NCBI GenBank assembly: GCA_946965045.2
Contig: OX337231.1
Coordinates: 3,224,001-3,288,000, forward strand
Reading direction: 5' to 3'
Source: Epithemia pelagica
Taxonomy: Eukaryota > Bacillariophyta > Bacillariophyceae > Surirellales > Surirellaceae
DNA: 64,000 nt
The notes under the pieces are model-generated. The model worked only from the letters and a program-made list of their open reading frames with translations. It did not search any database and was not told the origin of the DNA. Below are positions 44,587-54,735 of the stretch, one piece after another (position 1 is the first letter of the stretch; every line of letters starts with the position of its first letter). The position numbers and the translations under genes are program-made.

Positions 44587-45502
44587 ATGGCGAATAATTT
44601 ACTCCTGGTTGTGACTGGGGCATCACGTGGTCTCGGGAGAGCTATTGCAGTTGCTTTTAACCAGCAACCAGCTTCGTACATAAAAACGATATTACTGGCT
44701 CGCTCAATGGACGGTCTTGAGGAGACGAGAAAGTTGATATTGTCAGGAAAACAAGACAACACTCAAAACGACGTTACATTGCATACGGTGGATATGGGAG
44801 ACCTGGAAAGTCTCAATCAGTGCATTGACAATGTGTTCGAGGACACGACGTCCACTGGGAACCAATCAGTCTTTTTCGATCGCATGGTGTTTATCAATAA
44901 CGCAGGTTCGCTCGGAAAGCTAGGCCCCTGTATGGAGAGCACGTCCCTTGAAGAGATGAAGATGGCCGTTGATCTTAACGTCACGTCGGCCATGTGGACG
45001 TCTGTTCGTTTTGCACAGGCCGCAAACCAGTGGCACGGGTCTTTGATTGGAGAAACTACCATTGTCAACATCTCATCGCTTGCTGCAATCCAACCTTTGC
45101 CAACAATGGGCATTTATTCAGCAGGCAAGGCGGTACGTAAGCTGTGAGCGACAAGAAAGTTCATCAATTGGTGAGCCCAGTTTGTGGCCGTGTCTTTTCA
45201 CTCCCTCTCTGTTTGTCGTTGGTCAGGCCCGTGATATGTACCATGCATGTTTGGCAAAAGAGTTGGAAGATGGGAACAGAACATTTCTCAAGACACTGAA
45301 CTATGCGCCTGGACCACTCGAAACTGATATGGCTACAGAGCTACGAGCTGCTGAAAATCTCGATGCTTCACTCCAGGAAAATTTTCGTCAGAAACTTGTG
45401 GACCCCAATGAATCTGCCAACGTGTTGGTGCGCTTGGTTCTTGAAAATTCATTCACGAACGGATCTCATGTCGACTTCTTTGATGTTCGAGGAGACCCAT
45501 GA
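44587..45502 (+). CDS. SPR: Sepiapterin reductase (short-chain dehydrogenase)
   Basis: Two exons 44587..45132 and 45227..45502 with a 94-nt phase-0 intron (GTACGT...GTCAG); 273 residues. NADPH site VVTGASRGLGRAIA, then LLARSMDGLEETR, INNAGSLGKLG, catalytic NISSLAAIQPLPTMGIYSAGK with Ser and YxxxK, and joined segment AGKAARDMYHACLAKEL. The final block LNYAPGPLETDMATEL and SHVDFFD is specific to sepiapterin reductases, which make tetrahydrobiopterin. Reaction: sepiapterin or 6-pyruvoyl-tetrahydropterin reduction. No targeting peptide, so cytosolic. Confidence 0.9.
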
Positions 45503-46201
45503 GCAAAATCTCCTTTGCAATTGGACACAATGGCTTTCTTTTCTCAATGCGATACGGTACGACACCGTGTCCAACTTTCAAAGGCGCGCACCTGCCTGAT
45601 GAAGCACAGCATCGAAAGGAAGATCCAGGCAGCTGCATGTACTAAAAACATTCTAAGAGGGAACTTGAACGAAACACCATTAGCTTCTCCTTTGTCGTGT
45701 CGAGGCCTGCTTTTCCAGGTTGGAAATACCCTCTGTCATTCGATTCTCGTCGCACCATCGTCAAAAAAAAATTGTGGGGGAGCAGAAAGTTGCGAAGTGC
45801 GACAATGCGTTGGGCCTTTGGGACACGCTCACAACGGAAGCAATCTATAAGTATCTTGTACGATGTGACAAACAGATCTTGAAAGGCCCTATCAAAGTTT
45901 CTCGTAGAAAGAAAAATAGATACCTACTTAAGGAAAGTTGGTCTTGGAAGATCAGTGCGACATTATTATTTAGAATGTGGTATCCATTCACTAATTAAGC
46001 CTACGGGATAGCTCGGCCTAAGAACTTGGTATCGTCAATATTAATTTTCTCTCAAGTGACAGCAATTGAAGTTGGCCTCACTTTTTGCTTGCTTACGACG
46101 AGCCGTTGGACGGAGATGTGGGAGGTTGGAGTTGACGGAGAGATGTTGATCTGCCAGCCCCTAAATACAACGAGGCCTCATAGTTGCTTGTCATTCTTAC
46201 G
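45503..46201. other. Intergenic region
   Basis: About 700 bp. Several short frames are open, but none has a domain or ATG context worth calling. Nothing seen beyond low-complexity A-runs near 45768. Confidence 0.35.
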
Positions 46202-46882
46202 ATGTATCACATAGCGAAGGACATAATACAAAGGAAGAAAGAGAAGTTTCACAATTCGCCAGGCCTGAACGGCAGGAACGATCATAATCACGACGAATCA
46301 CTGAGGCAGAAAGACGACTCAGCGAAACAAGCACCCGACGAACTCAGAATTCATTGGCCGTCGTCTTTTGCACAGTTAATTTTCTGCGAAAAGAAACATG
46401 TTATCCACCATCAAGGATCATGTGTAACGAGTAGAAGATTGAGTATGGAGGATAACAAAGCAACACTTGGAAACTCCCCTGGTACCCGTCGTCGAAAATC
46501 GATGGACGACGTCAAGCGAGCTATGGCAAATCTTCCTACAGGAAAGAAACTATGGAAGAAGGCTTCTCACGACGTATACATTCAAAAACTAGTATCTGGG
46601 TCTCGTTCTTTTGAAAACCTTCCGCCTACAACTGGAACCAGGCACACTTCATCAAAATTGGGAAAAACAATGCCGTCTCCTAGACCTTCTCAGTTTCGAA
46701 ATAATGTTACGCATGAAACAGAGGCACGCAACGACGCAAGTCCACGGAAATTCTATCGATTTATTCCCAAAGCTCCATTTTCCCGTCGGTATCGGAAATC
46801 TATGGATAGGGAAACAGAGGTGGTGGTTTTCGATGACACTCCATCGACTGATCAAGTACACTATGTACCATTGCTCACATGA
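46202..46882 (+). CDS. Basic protein with three repeated Arg-x-x-Ser-Met phosphosite-like motifs
   Basis: 226 residues, single exon from ATG 46202. Highly charged and probably disordered. I do not recognise a family. Three copies of a basophilic kinase-like site occur: SRRLSMEDN, RRRKSMDDVK and RYRKSMDRE. The repeated context R-x-S-M-[DE] suggests either a kinase substrate or a short binding motif. A middle segment (AMANLPTGKKLWKKASHDVY) looks amphipathic. A clean ORF of this length in a gene-poor stretch, with repeats, favours a real gene, but expression evidence is lacking. Confidence 0.5.
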   Translation: MYHIAKDIIQRKKEKFHNSPGLNGRNDHNHDESLRQKDDSAKQAPDELRIHWPSSFAQLIFCEKKHVIHHQGSCVTSRRLSMEDNKATLGNSPGTRRRKSMDDVKRAMANLPTGKKLWKKASHDVYIQKLVSGSRSFENLPPTTGTRHTSSKLGKTMPSPRPSQFRNNVTHETEARNDASPRKFYRFIPKAPFSRRYRKSMDRETEVVVFDDTPSTDQVHYVPLLT

Positions 46883-47347
46883 AATGGTTTTCATCTTCTG
46901 TTTTATATGTTTTCATGTCATTGTGATTTGTACAACAATTGTTGTCGATGGAATGGAAGCTTCATTCGTAAGAGTAAATGTTTGGGGGAATAGATCAGAA
47001 ATAGACAAGGATTACTACTCCTATGAGGGAAAACGTCCTGTTTCAACATGAAGGCCGCATGGCATTCCGCAGCTCGCAGTTGAGCACACAAGTGTTAAAG
47101 ATAAAGTCGCATTTTACGATAAAAGAGCTCATATATACTGTATTAGCTTGCGTAAAATCATTTGTATCTAGCCTTAGCGAACCAAACAGTGAACCAAGTC
47201 ATCTTTGGACTCATCAGTACTCCCCTCATTCGTGCACTGCCTCATAGGCTTCGTACAAGCGCGCTTGTGCAACGTATCGAATCTCATGACTGTACGCAAA
47301 AAGAACCTCTTCGAAAACAGTGTAGCAATCGTTCCGTAAACCTCAAC
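46883..47347. other. Intergenic region
   Basis: Between the 46202 gene and the ctpA 3' end. Contains CTACTCCTATG at 47015-47025. No ORF supported. Confidence 0.35.
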
Positions 47348-50271
47348 TCATTTGCGCCACAACTTTCCTTGTGCTCCTTTGTGTCCAGAATCTGTTGACG
47401 ACGATGCCACCCTCAAAGAAGCCGCGTCCATTTCACCTTCGGAAGCAGATGCTGGAGACGCAGCTTGAGTTGTTTCGCGTGCCAGCAACTTGTCAAAGCG
47501 GTTTTCCGTCGCCAGCAGTTTAACTGCTTCGGTCACCTGTACATCTTTCTTAACACCTCGTTCAATCAACATTCTCTCTGGTACGTATCGTGCCAAGATA
47601 CTCTGCGATATGTCTTCTTTGATATCCTCGCGGTATTTGTCGAAATCGCGTTGAATATCACGGACAATACTCGCTTGTAACGCTTCCACTTCCCGTTCCG
47701 AACCCTTGTAACCACTGGCCTTTAATGTTTTCTTTAACTCGTCCAAGGATTTGCTGTAGAGGACCTCCAGCTGCATATCACCGACTCGCTGCTTTTCTGC
47801 AACAAAGCTTTGAAAGCTTCGGTACGTATCGTCGTCCACTCGGAAGTTGTTCGTCAGCTCATGAGTTCTGCTCCAATCAGCAGCAAAATCTGACATTACA
47901 CCCGATCGTAACAATACCAGTTCAAGCGCAGACGACTGTTTCGAAACAAGAGATGAATTGATCAGCAACAAGACAGAAATATCATTCGATCGGTCCATCG
48001 TCACTTCGGTGACGATCTGATTGTCCAGGCTCGTCTTGAAATATGCAGATCTAACCTACCTTGGGAGCATCCACTTTGAAGTCTGCTTCAATTCCTCCTC
48101 CATCACGAACCACACGACCATTCTTGGTGTAAAATACCGCTCGCTGCTTCTTTGGAATCTTACTGGCCGTGTATTTACCATCTTCTTCGCGCAAGCCTCC
48201 GCCTTCTTTGTAGTTGACTCCTTGAATGCAGCGCCCGCTGGGTGTATAGTATTTGGCCACTGTAAATTTCAACGCTGTGCCAAAGGGAAGCTCTTCGACA
48301 TTTTGGACCAGACCTTTTCCAAATGTACGGTCGGATCCAACAATGATACCCACATCCAAATCCTGTACGGCTCCCGATACAATCTCGGCGGCCGACGCTG
48401 TCCCCCGATTGACCAAGACTGCCAATTTCGTGCTGGGATCCAACACTGGATCGACACGGCTCCGGTACAGTACACCGGGAAAGCCTCGTCCCTTGGCCGA
48501 AACAATGTCACTTCCCTTGGGGACCAACAGAGAGGCTACATCGACGGCCGACGTCAATAGACCACCCGGATTGCCACGCATATCCAACACCAGGCCTTGT
48601 AGAGAATGGGAACCATCTGATGCGTCTTCCGAAACCTGTTGGAGGAATCGGATCGCGTTGCGCATTTCCCTTCCGGTATCCGACGCAAACCCCGACAGTT
48701 GAATGTACCCAATACCATCCTTGGGATCACCGAGCAGGGTGGCCAATTTGACATCCCGCACACTCACAACTGACCGTGGCATGGTAATGGTTTGGATCCC
48801 CGAAACACCCTCTCGTTCAAAACTAATGCTCACCGAGGTTCCCGGTTCCCCCCGCAATTTATTGCGAACGTCCTCGACGGTCATTTCCGCCGTGATGGGT
48901 TGTTCATCCACGGCCACCAATTTATCTCCCACTCGCATTCCTATTGAAACGAAGCATAGAAACCAAATGGCAGAGACAACGAAAATGATTTCGAGAGTGC
49001 GTGAGAACGAGGCCCCCATGTGGTAGGTCTGTAGAATAGGGCGACCACACGTGTCGTCTACGTACCATAGTCAAAGGCATAATTTTCAAAGGCATTCACG
49101 ACTCGAATGCCTTGTTTTTGCGCCTTGGTTCGGAGGCGTTCTTCTTGTTGGCGTTCCCACAACTCATCGGTATCCAAATCATCCTCCTCGTCCTCATCCT
49201 CCAGAAAGAGTGGCGTGGGTCGTTCACCACCTGCCTTGTTGTTCCTGTTGGAGGAAGGCGACGAGGAAATGGGTTGTCCCTCCATGGGACTGCTCGCACC
49301 ATCGACTGGAGTAGGGGGCGCTAGCATTGGGGAAGATTGTTCCATATCCTCCAACAATGGATCCGCCGCCGGCTGTTGCTCTGTTGTTTTCTGCAGTTGC
49401 TCTTCCGAGTCGTTTCCATTGTTGTTGATGGGTTTGGCTTGTGTGTTTCCCGAAATGACCAAGCCAACGCCGCCGTATTTGCCTTCAATGCTTTCCGTGA
49501 GTTGGACGGCTTCCTGCGGTCCTTCGTATTCGGTATAGGGATCCAAGGATCGGAGCATGGCCGAAACGCCCGTTTCAAAGAGTTTGTTGGTATCCACGGG
49601 ATCCACATAGCTCTGTTCCAAATCGGTCAAAATGGTTTCAAAGAGCGTCACGGGTTTGGACAAGCTTTCCACCTCGTGATAAATTTGAGCAAACAGGACG
49701 CTGGTGGCAAATATGGTTCCTCCGACAAAACTCAGAGCCACCCATCGGAATTGCACGACAAATCCCCAGGCCTTATCACCGAATTCTCTCAAGGGCTGTG
49801 GTAACCAAAAAAGTGTAATGGTTTCGTCCTGGCTCTCCGACTCTACGATTGATTTTTGGTCGTCGTCGTCCTCCTTGAATGAATTGTTGGGTGTTTCTTT
49901 TTCTTCTGGTGCTTCTCCAGTGTCGTTGGATGCTGAACCGTGCAACATGACATTGCTGTGTCTACCATACCAAGTTGAGGCACCCAATGATTTTGGAGAA
50001 CTATTTTCTGTGAAAAGGCTGAGCACAAGGATGCGCCAGAAACGAAACAAAGAATCGAAACAAACGACAAGAACCATGGTTAGCATCCTATTCAAATGTC
50101 CCGGCAAACCTGAATGAGCTCATTCCAAGTTCCCTGGTGGCATTGGTTTGTTTCACCTTGGTAGACGTACTTGCGACAAACGGCCACGGATTTTGGTGTT
50201 GACGACGACTTGGAAACAAAGGCATTTGTGACGCATGCCGTCGATAGAAGAGCCACCACGACCAAGTACAT
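47348..50271 (-). CDS. CTPA: Plastid CtpA-type C-terminal processing protease (S41) with insert in PDZ domain
   Basis: Four exons: 50271..50171, ~50018..49066, 48940..48060, 47935..47348; 840 residues. The acceptor of exon 2 is ambiguous (50018 or 50000). The signal peptide MYLVVVALLSTACVTNAF ends in a plastid AF motif, and a membrane helix follows (WVALSFVGGTIFATSVLFAQ). Then TDLEQSYVDPVDTNKLFE, the PDZ start YGGVGLVIS, an acidic low-complexity insert of ~100 residues, and PDZ resumes at AFDYGMRVGDKLVAVDEQPI. The S41 core has GLVLDMRGNPGG, nucleophile Ser in VNRGTASAAEIVSG and Lys in RTFGKGLVQ. CtpA trims the D1 C-terminus in the thylakoid lumen. Introns 2 and 3 are 125 and 124 nt and phase correctly. 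Confidence 0.9.
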
Positions 50272-50894
50272 CCGGTTCCATGGGCAAGTCTTGGTACGCC
50301 TGCCACAAGCGGGCATTGGTTTCTGGATATCCTTGCCATCCTCCTGTCGTGGATAGGATGGGGAGAACGACGACGGCGTCATTTCGACCACAACTGAGAT
50401 TTCGATTTCGACGTAAAGCAAATGACAACCAAAACCACTCTACTCTTTCCTGGATGGTGCTCGGAAGGAGAATGCAATGAATGACCTTTCTTGTTGCAAT
50501 ACAGAAACGTGCTTGGTGGTGGTTGGTAATACAGGAGGGTCTCGGGATCAAGAGTATGATTCTCGGTCGACAGATGACAACATCTTTGATGGACAGAACA
50601 ACAGAACAAATGCCGACTGCTGACTGATGCCAACAACCAAAACCCTCTTGTCAAAAATTCCCACAGAACAACAACAGATGTGGTCACGTCGTGATGACGT
50701 GTGCCGCAGATGTGGATTGTTCTCGCAATTCGTGACTTCGGTGGAGGAACCCGGGACTACAAAAGGTCCGTCAGGCGTCCGTCAAAGTACCGCGACCGCT
50801 CAACAAGATCCACTGACCACATATTCGACAACGACCATGGACATGGAGATCTTTCGTCCATCCACAATCCACAATCCACTCGTCCATCCACAGC
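50272..50894. promoter_or_regulatory. Divergent upstream region of ctpA and the 50895 gene
   Basis: 623 bp between divergent starts. Several overlapping frames are open on both strands but none has a recognisable domain. No clear promoter element. Confidence 0.35.
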
Positions 50895-51881
50895 ATGTTA
50901 CCATCACGTTCGTGTTCGGCAGCAATTGTACCATTGCAACGATATTCGCGTTCCAGTATTGTCAAACATGTCGTTGTCGACACTGCGGTACGGCAGCTTC
51001 CGAAACGAACGCCTCAGCTCGCGGTTGTTGTCCCATCGTCCAGTCCTCGGTGGTCCACCGTTGCGGCTCGACGAAGACCACTCTCCACATCTCAACAACA
51101 ACAGCAGCAGCAACAACAACAACAGCAACAAGCGGTACATAAGGAAATTCTGGAGGTGATTGGTCGAAAAACAAATCGAATGAAATCGTCCTCGGCCGAA
51201 TCCACGACAGTTGCGAAGCACAGTGCCGCATCGACCAAGGGAACCACCACGCCCGAGAGACCTTCACCTCCACCACCACCATCATCGTCGTCGTCGCCGT
51301 CCACGAATACTGACGCTGCGACGCAACGACGGGACCGCATCATGTGGATTGCCACCATTACCTTTGTGACAACCGTCCTCACGGCACAATACCTCCGGGT
51401 CGAAAGCATGAACAATCAAATCAAGGCCGAAATTGCGGAATGCGATCAACGAAACGATGCCCTGCTGGACCAATTGCGATCCATGTTTTCGGCCGACACG
51501 ATCCAGAACTTGGCCGACGCATGTTACGACGAAGTGCAACAACACCAACAACAACAACAACTCGTAGCCGCACAAGGTGGGTCGTCGTCCTCGTGGACCC
51601 GCTGGTGGCGCCCCGCACAACCACCAGGAAACGTTGCGTCACGAAACGAAGCGGAACTCAAGGCACGATATGTGACCATTATTCAACAAGAAATGGAAAA
51701 GTTGGTTCAGGAAAATGAATTGATGGATTCCGAGACCATGAAGGATCTGGATGTCGTGCGCGTGTTAAAAGAAGAGGAGGAAACGCAACAAACTGGTCCA
51801 GAATCGGGCCATGATCCAGAAGCGGTCGACGCACAAGTGCCTTTGGTCCCTCACAAACAACAAGAGAGTTTCACAATGTAA
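50895..51881 (+). CDS. Single-pass membrane protein with polyglutamine tract, probably mitochondrial
   Basis: 328 residues, single exon. The N-terminal ~60 residues are rich in Arg, Ser and Val and lack acidic residues, fitting a mitochondrial presequence. A 13-residue glutamine run follows (51092-51131, CAA/CAG). After a Pro/Ser-rich linker there is one hydrophobic helix (IMWIATITFVTTVLTAQYLR), then helical coiled-coil segments with a second Q-rich patch and an acidic C-terminus. This layout recalls inner-membrane proteins with an intermembrane coiled coil, but there is no named family match. Function unknown. Confidence 0.6.
   Translation: MLPSRSCSAAIVPLQRYSRSSIVKHVVVDTAVRQLPKRTPQLAVVVPSSSPRWSTVAARRRPLSTSQQQQQQQQQQQQQAVHKEILEVIGRKTNRMKSSSAESTTVAKHSAASTKGTTTPERPSPPPPPSSSSSPSTNTDAATQRRDRIMWIATITFVTTVLTAQYLRVESMNNQIKAEIAECDQRNDALLDQLRSMFSADTIQNLADACYDEVQQHQQQQQLVAAQGGSSSSWTRWWRPAQPPGNVASRNEAELKARYVTIIQQEMEKLVQENELMDSETMKDLDVVRVLKEEEETQQTGPESGHDPEAVDAQVPLVPHKQQESFTM
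51092..51131 (+). repeat. CAA/CAG trinucleotide run
   Basis: A stretch of CAA and CAG codons encoding the polyglutamine of the 50895 gene, interrupted by CAG at intervals (CAACAACAACAGCAGCAGC...). Such tracts vary in length among strains. Confidence 0.85.
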
Positions 51882-52092
51882 TACTCATGTCTACATTATT
51901 ATTCTGGAGAGATACGAAATAACTTTGAGTTTTGGTATATAAAAATGTACACTTCTTTCATGATGCTCTCTTGGAATAACCTATCAATTTGTTCTACATG
52001 TAGAAGTTTTCTACATTTCTTAGCACATTGTCATTGTCACACACTTTACACTATATCAAGTATTTGTCAAGATTATATTCTATAGGGCTCTA

Positions 52093-53640
52093 TTATTTAA
52101 AGTCATGAGCAATGAATGATGAATTCTCAATCTCACGAAACGAAGCCGAACGGTCTTCTTGAAGCAATCGTCGCACCGACGCATCTTGAACCAGTGCCTT
52201 ACGTGCATGTTCGACAACACTGGCATCGCTGACGCGGTGTGGTGCCGAACGGAGTACCGAGCTGCGGCGACGGGAAAGACGAGGACGAGGACGTTGCCCC
52301 TCTTGCGCACTGGCGAGATTGGTCAATTTGTCAATTTGACTCTCCACAAGGTCCTTGTACCAACCTCGCAATTCCGTGAGACTGTACGAAGACTTGCTTT
52401 CCTTTTCATCATACAGGCTGATAAATTGAAAGCCAATGTATCCGATTGTGGCCTTGACCTCTTGAATTGTCTCCTCATTCACGTTTTGCAAAGGAAGATT
52501 TTCAATAAAGATACCGAGCCAATACAACACATAAAAGAGAAACAATCCAGTACTTGGCAGACTTTGACGAAATGCTTTCTCCAGGTATGCTTCATCTTTT
52601 GACCCTTGCTCGACCATTGCCTGCGTGTACGCATCAAAGAAATCAATATTGCACTGAAGCAAGCTCAACGCAACATCCTTGTGACCCTGAGCTGCATGCG
52701 CCATGGCACAAGCAATCGGCCAAGCTTGAAAAAGGCCCACATCCTTTCCCAAGGGCCCCATGATGGACATTTCCCAATCACACAACACGAAGTCCCCGCT
52801 TTTTCCAAACTGATCCATGTTTTCCACGTCGGGCTTTTGTTCAACAAGCATATTGAATTGATGAAAGTCGTTGTGGCAAAGAACCTCGCGACACTCCAAC
52901 AGCTCGTTGCGTTGGGTCTCAACAAGATTGGCATATCGCTCACTTCCCATATCTTTTGCGAGTTTTAGGGCAAAGTCGGCGGATTCATAGGGAACGGCTG
53001 CCATCTTGTCCAAAACTTCCTGCTTCACCGCTGGAAACAAACTCGCAAGCGTCGGTCGTACATTATCGTTCCAACTGGGATCGACAGGCTGTAGATTGAG
53101 AGCCGCGATTGTTTGGCCAAGACCTTTGACCACTCTCGTGTCAACTGTACCATCAATGAATTGATTGGCAAATTGTTCATCGGTTGCCACCCACTCTGTC
53201 ACAAATAGTTTGACGTCTTCTTTTACATCAACCATGAAGTATGGTGTCGCAACATGTGCTTTCTTTGCACCACCCATGGCCTTGGCAAAAGTTTCCATCA
53301 TTTCGAATTCATTAATCGTTCTTTGCAAATCGTACTTGACTGTGCGGTCTGGGTTCCAGAGAGCGTAGTTGAATGCAAGTTTAGCGTACAAGACAGGATT
53401 CTTTTCTCCATCCTTTGGAAAGAAGACCTTGTAAGAATAGTTTGTTTTACCACCAGAAATGATGCTGCATGATAGCTTCTCCCCCCGGTTCATTCTCGCA
53501 CCAATAGCATTCAGGTCAGCAAACTCGGTTTTTCCAACAGTGCAATATTCCGAGATTGTCTTCAGGACCAACTCCTTCTTTTCTTCCCTATCAGCATCGT
53601 TCAGGGCTTCCAATTGTTTCAATTCCTGTTCAGTGGACAT
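52093..53640 (-). CDS. APH/choline-kinase-fold small-molecule kinase (methylthioribose-kinase-like)
   Basis: 515 residues, ATG at 53640; the frame opens earlier at 53775 but with a GTG only. Kinase fold signatures: GGKTNYSYKVFF as nucleotide loop, LYAKLAFNYALWNP, then the catalytic loop LCHNDFHQFNML and the metal site VLCDWEMSIMGPLGKDVGLF. The GPLGKDVG spacing after the Asp resembles methylthioribose kinase (GPMGFDIG) more than choline kinase. The final ~60 residues are basic and disordered (RPRPRLSRRRSSVL). Cytosolic. The substrate is uncertain: methionine salvage (MTR) or an amino alcohol. Confidence 0.72.
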   Translation of the reverse strand: MSTEQELKQLEALNDADREEKKELVLKTISEYCTVGKTEFADLNAIGARMNRGEKLSCSIISGGKTNYSYKVFFPKDGEKNPVLYAKLAFNYALWNPDRTVKYDLQRTINEFEMMETFAKAMGGAKKAHVATPYFMVDVKEDVKLFVTEWVATDEQFANQFIDGTVDTRVVKGLGQTIAALNLQPVDPSWNDNVRPTLASLFPAVKQEVLDKMAAVPYESADFALKLAKDMGSERYANLVETQRNELLECREVLCHNDFHQFNMLVEQKPDVENMDQFGKSGDFVLCDWEMSIMGPLGKDVGLFQAWPIACAMAHAAQGHKDVALSLLQCNIDFFDAYTQAMVEQGSKDEAYLEKAFRQSLPSTGLFLFYVLYWLGIFIENLPLQNVNEETIQEVKATIGYIGFQFISLYDEKESKSSYSLTELRGWYKDLVESQIDKLTNLASAQEGQRPRPRLSRRRSSVLRSAPHRVSDASVVEHARKALVQDASVRRLLQEDRSASFREIENSSFIAHDFK

Positions 53641-54329
53641 GTTTTTGGTTTTGATGCAATGTTCTTGTTTTGTTGCTTTGAGTTTTGAGTTCTCTTTTTT
53701 TGTGGAGAGCTGCAGATCTTTCTCGCAGTATATTTTTGATTCGGGCTTGGCTTGGTAACCTTGCGGATATGGCACAGAAAACGGGGCCCAATCATCGACT
53801 TTGTGTAGGATCCGCTACACTACCTAAGCCGCTTTGTGGGGGATTGCAAGGCAGTTGTTGGTTTTGGGGGTCTTGGTCTTGGGTCATACCACACCTACCT
53901 AGTTTGAAAGCGCGATGCGAGATCGTTCCTCCGGGTATCCATGACAAGGACAGATTAGAGAGATACTCCGGAACATCGCGAAATTGCCTTTTGTGCGCCT
54001 GGTCCGCAACGTCGACAAGATGACAATCGTAGCAGTGGCTCGTAACAGGTAGAACTGTAGCTTAAACTGTTGACCTCAATAGATACAATCAATTAGCATC
54101 CAAATAGATAACTAGAACATTCAGTAGCAACCGAATAAGATTGAGTCGCAGAACTAGTAGCTACAGAGTTTAAAAATTTGTCCAAGACCCAAGACATAGA
54201 GTTGGTGTGAGCGACTCGGGGATCAGCACATAAAGAAGACAGAATCATTGCTAAGAAGGCTCAAGCTAAAAATTCAAACCGGGATATTAAATTGTCATGG
54301 ATCAGTCCTACTTACTACGTGCTCTACCG
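53641..54329. other. Intergenic region upstream of the minisatellite
   Basis: Upstream of the kinase gene. No supported ORF. Short AT-rich stretches; TTAGC-type words begin near 54285. Confidence 0.35.
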
Positions 54330-54735
54330 TTTAGCTCTGATCTGCCGATTAGCTCCGATCTGCCGATTAGCTCTGATCTGCCGATTAGCTCCGATCTGCC
54401 GTTTAGCGCCTTTTTGCCGTTTAGCGCCTTTCTGCCGTTTAACGCCTTCTAGTACAAAATCCTACGTGTTTTCTCGTAGCTCCTTCCGTTTAGCGCCTTT
54501 CTGCCGTTTAGCTCCGATCTGCCGTTTAGCTCCGATCTGCCGTTTAGCTCCGATCTGCCGTGTAGCTCCAATCTGCCGTTTTGAGTTTTCAGCTTATCCT
54601 CATTATTTGGCTAGCTTCACCGTTTAGCTCCGATCTGCCGTTTAGCTCCGATCTGCCGTTTAGCTCCGATCTGCCGCGTAGCTCCAATCTGCCGTTTTGA
54701 GTTTTCAGCTTATCCTCATTATTTGGCTAGCTTCA
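54330..54735. repeat. 18-bp minisatellite with a 116-bp higher-order duplication
   Basis: About 15-17 copies of an 18-bp unit close to TTTAGCTCCGATCTGCCG, with variants carrying GCGCC or CTCTG. Two blocks share unit clusters followed by GTAGCTCCAATCTGCCG and a 40-nt non-repeat tail (54562-54619 and 54678-54735), offset 116 bp. One reading frame stays open as a LAPICR hexapeptide repeat because 18 is a multiple of three. Confidence 0.9.

Noticed and set aside
54292-54627. 111-codon frame of LAPICR repeats
   Set aside because: Produced by an 18-bp minisatellite; no expression context, and the repeats continue past its stop.
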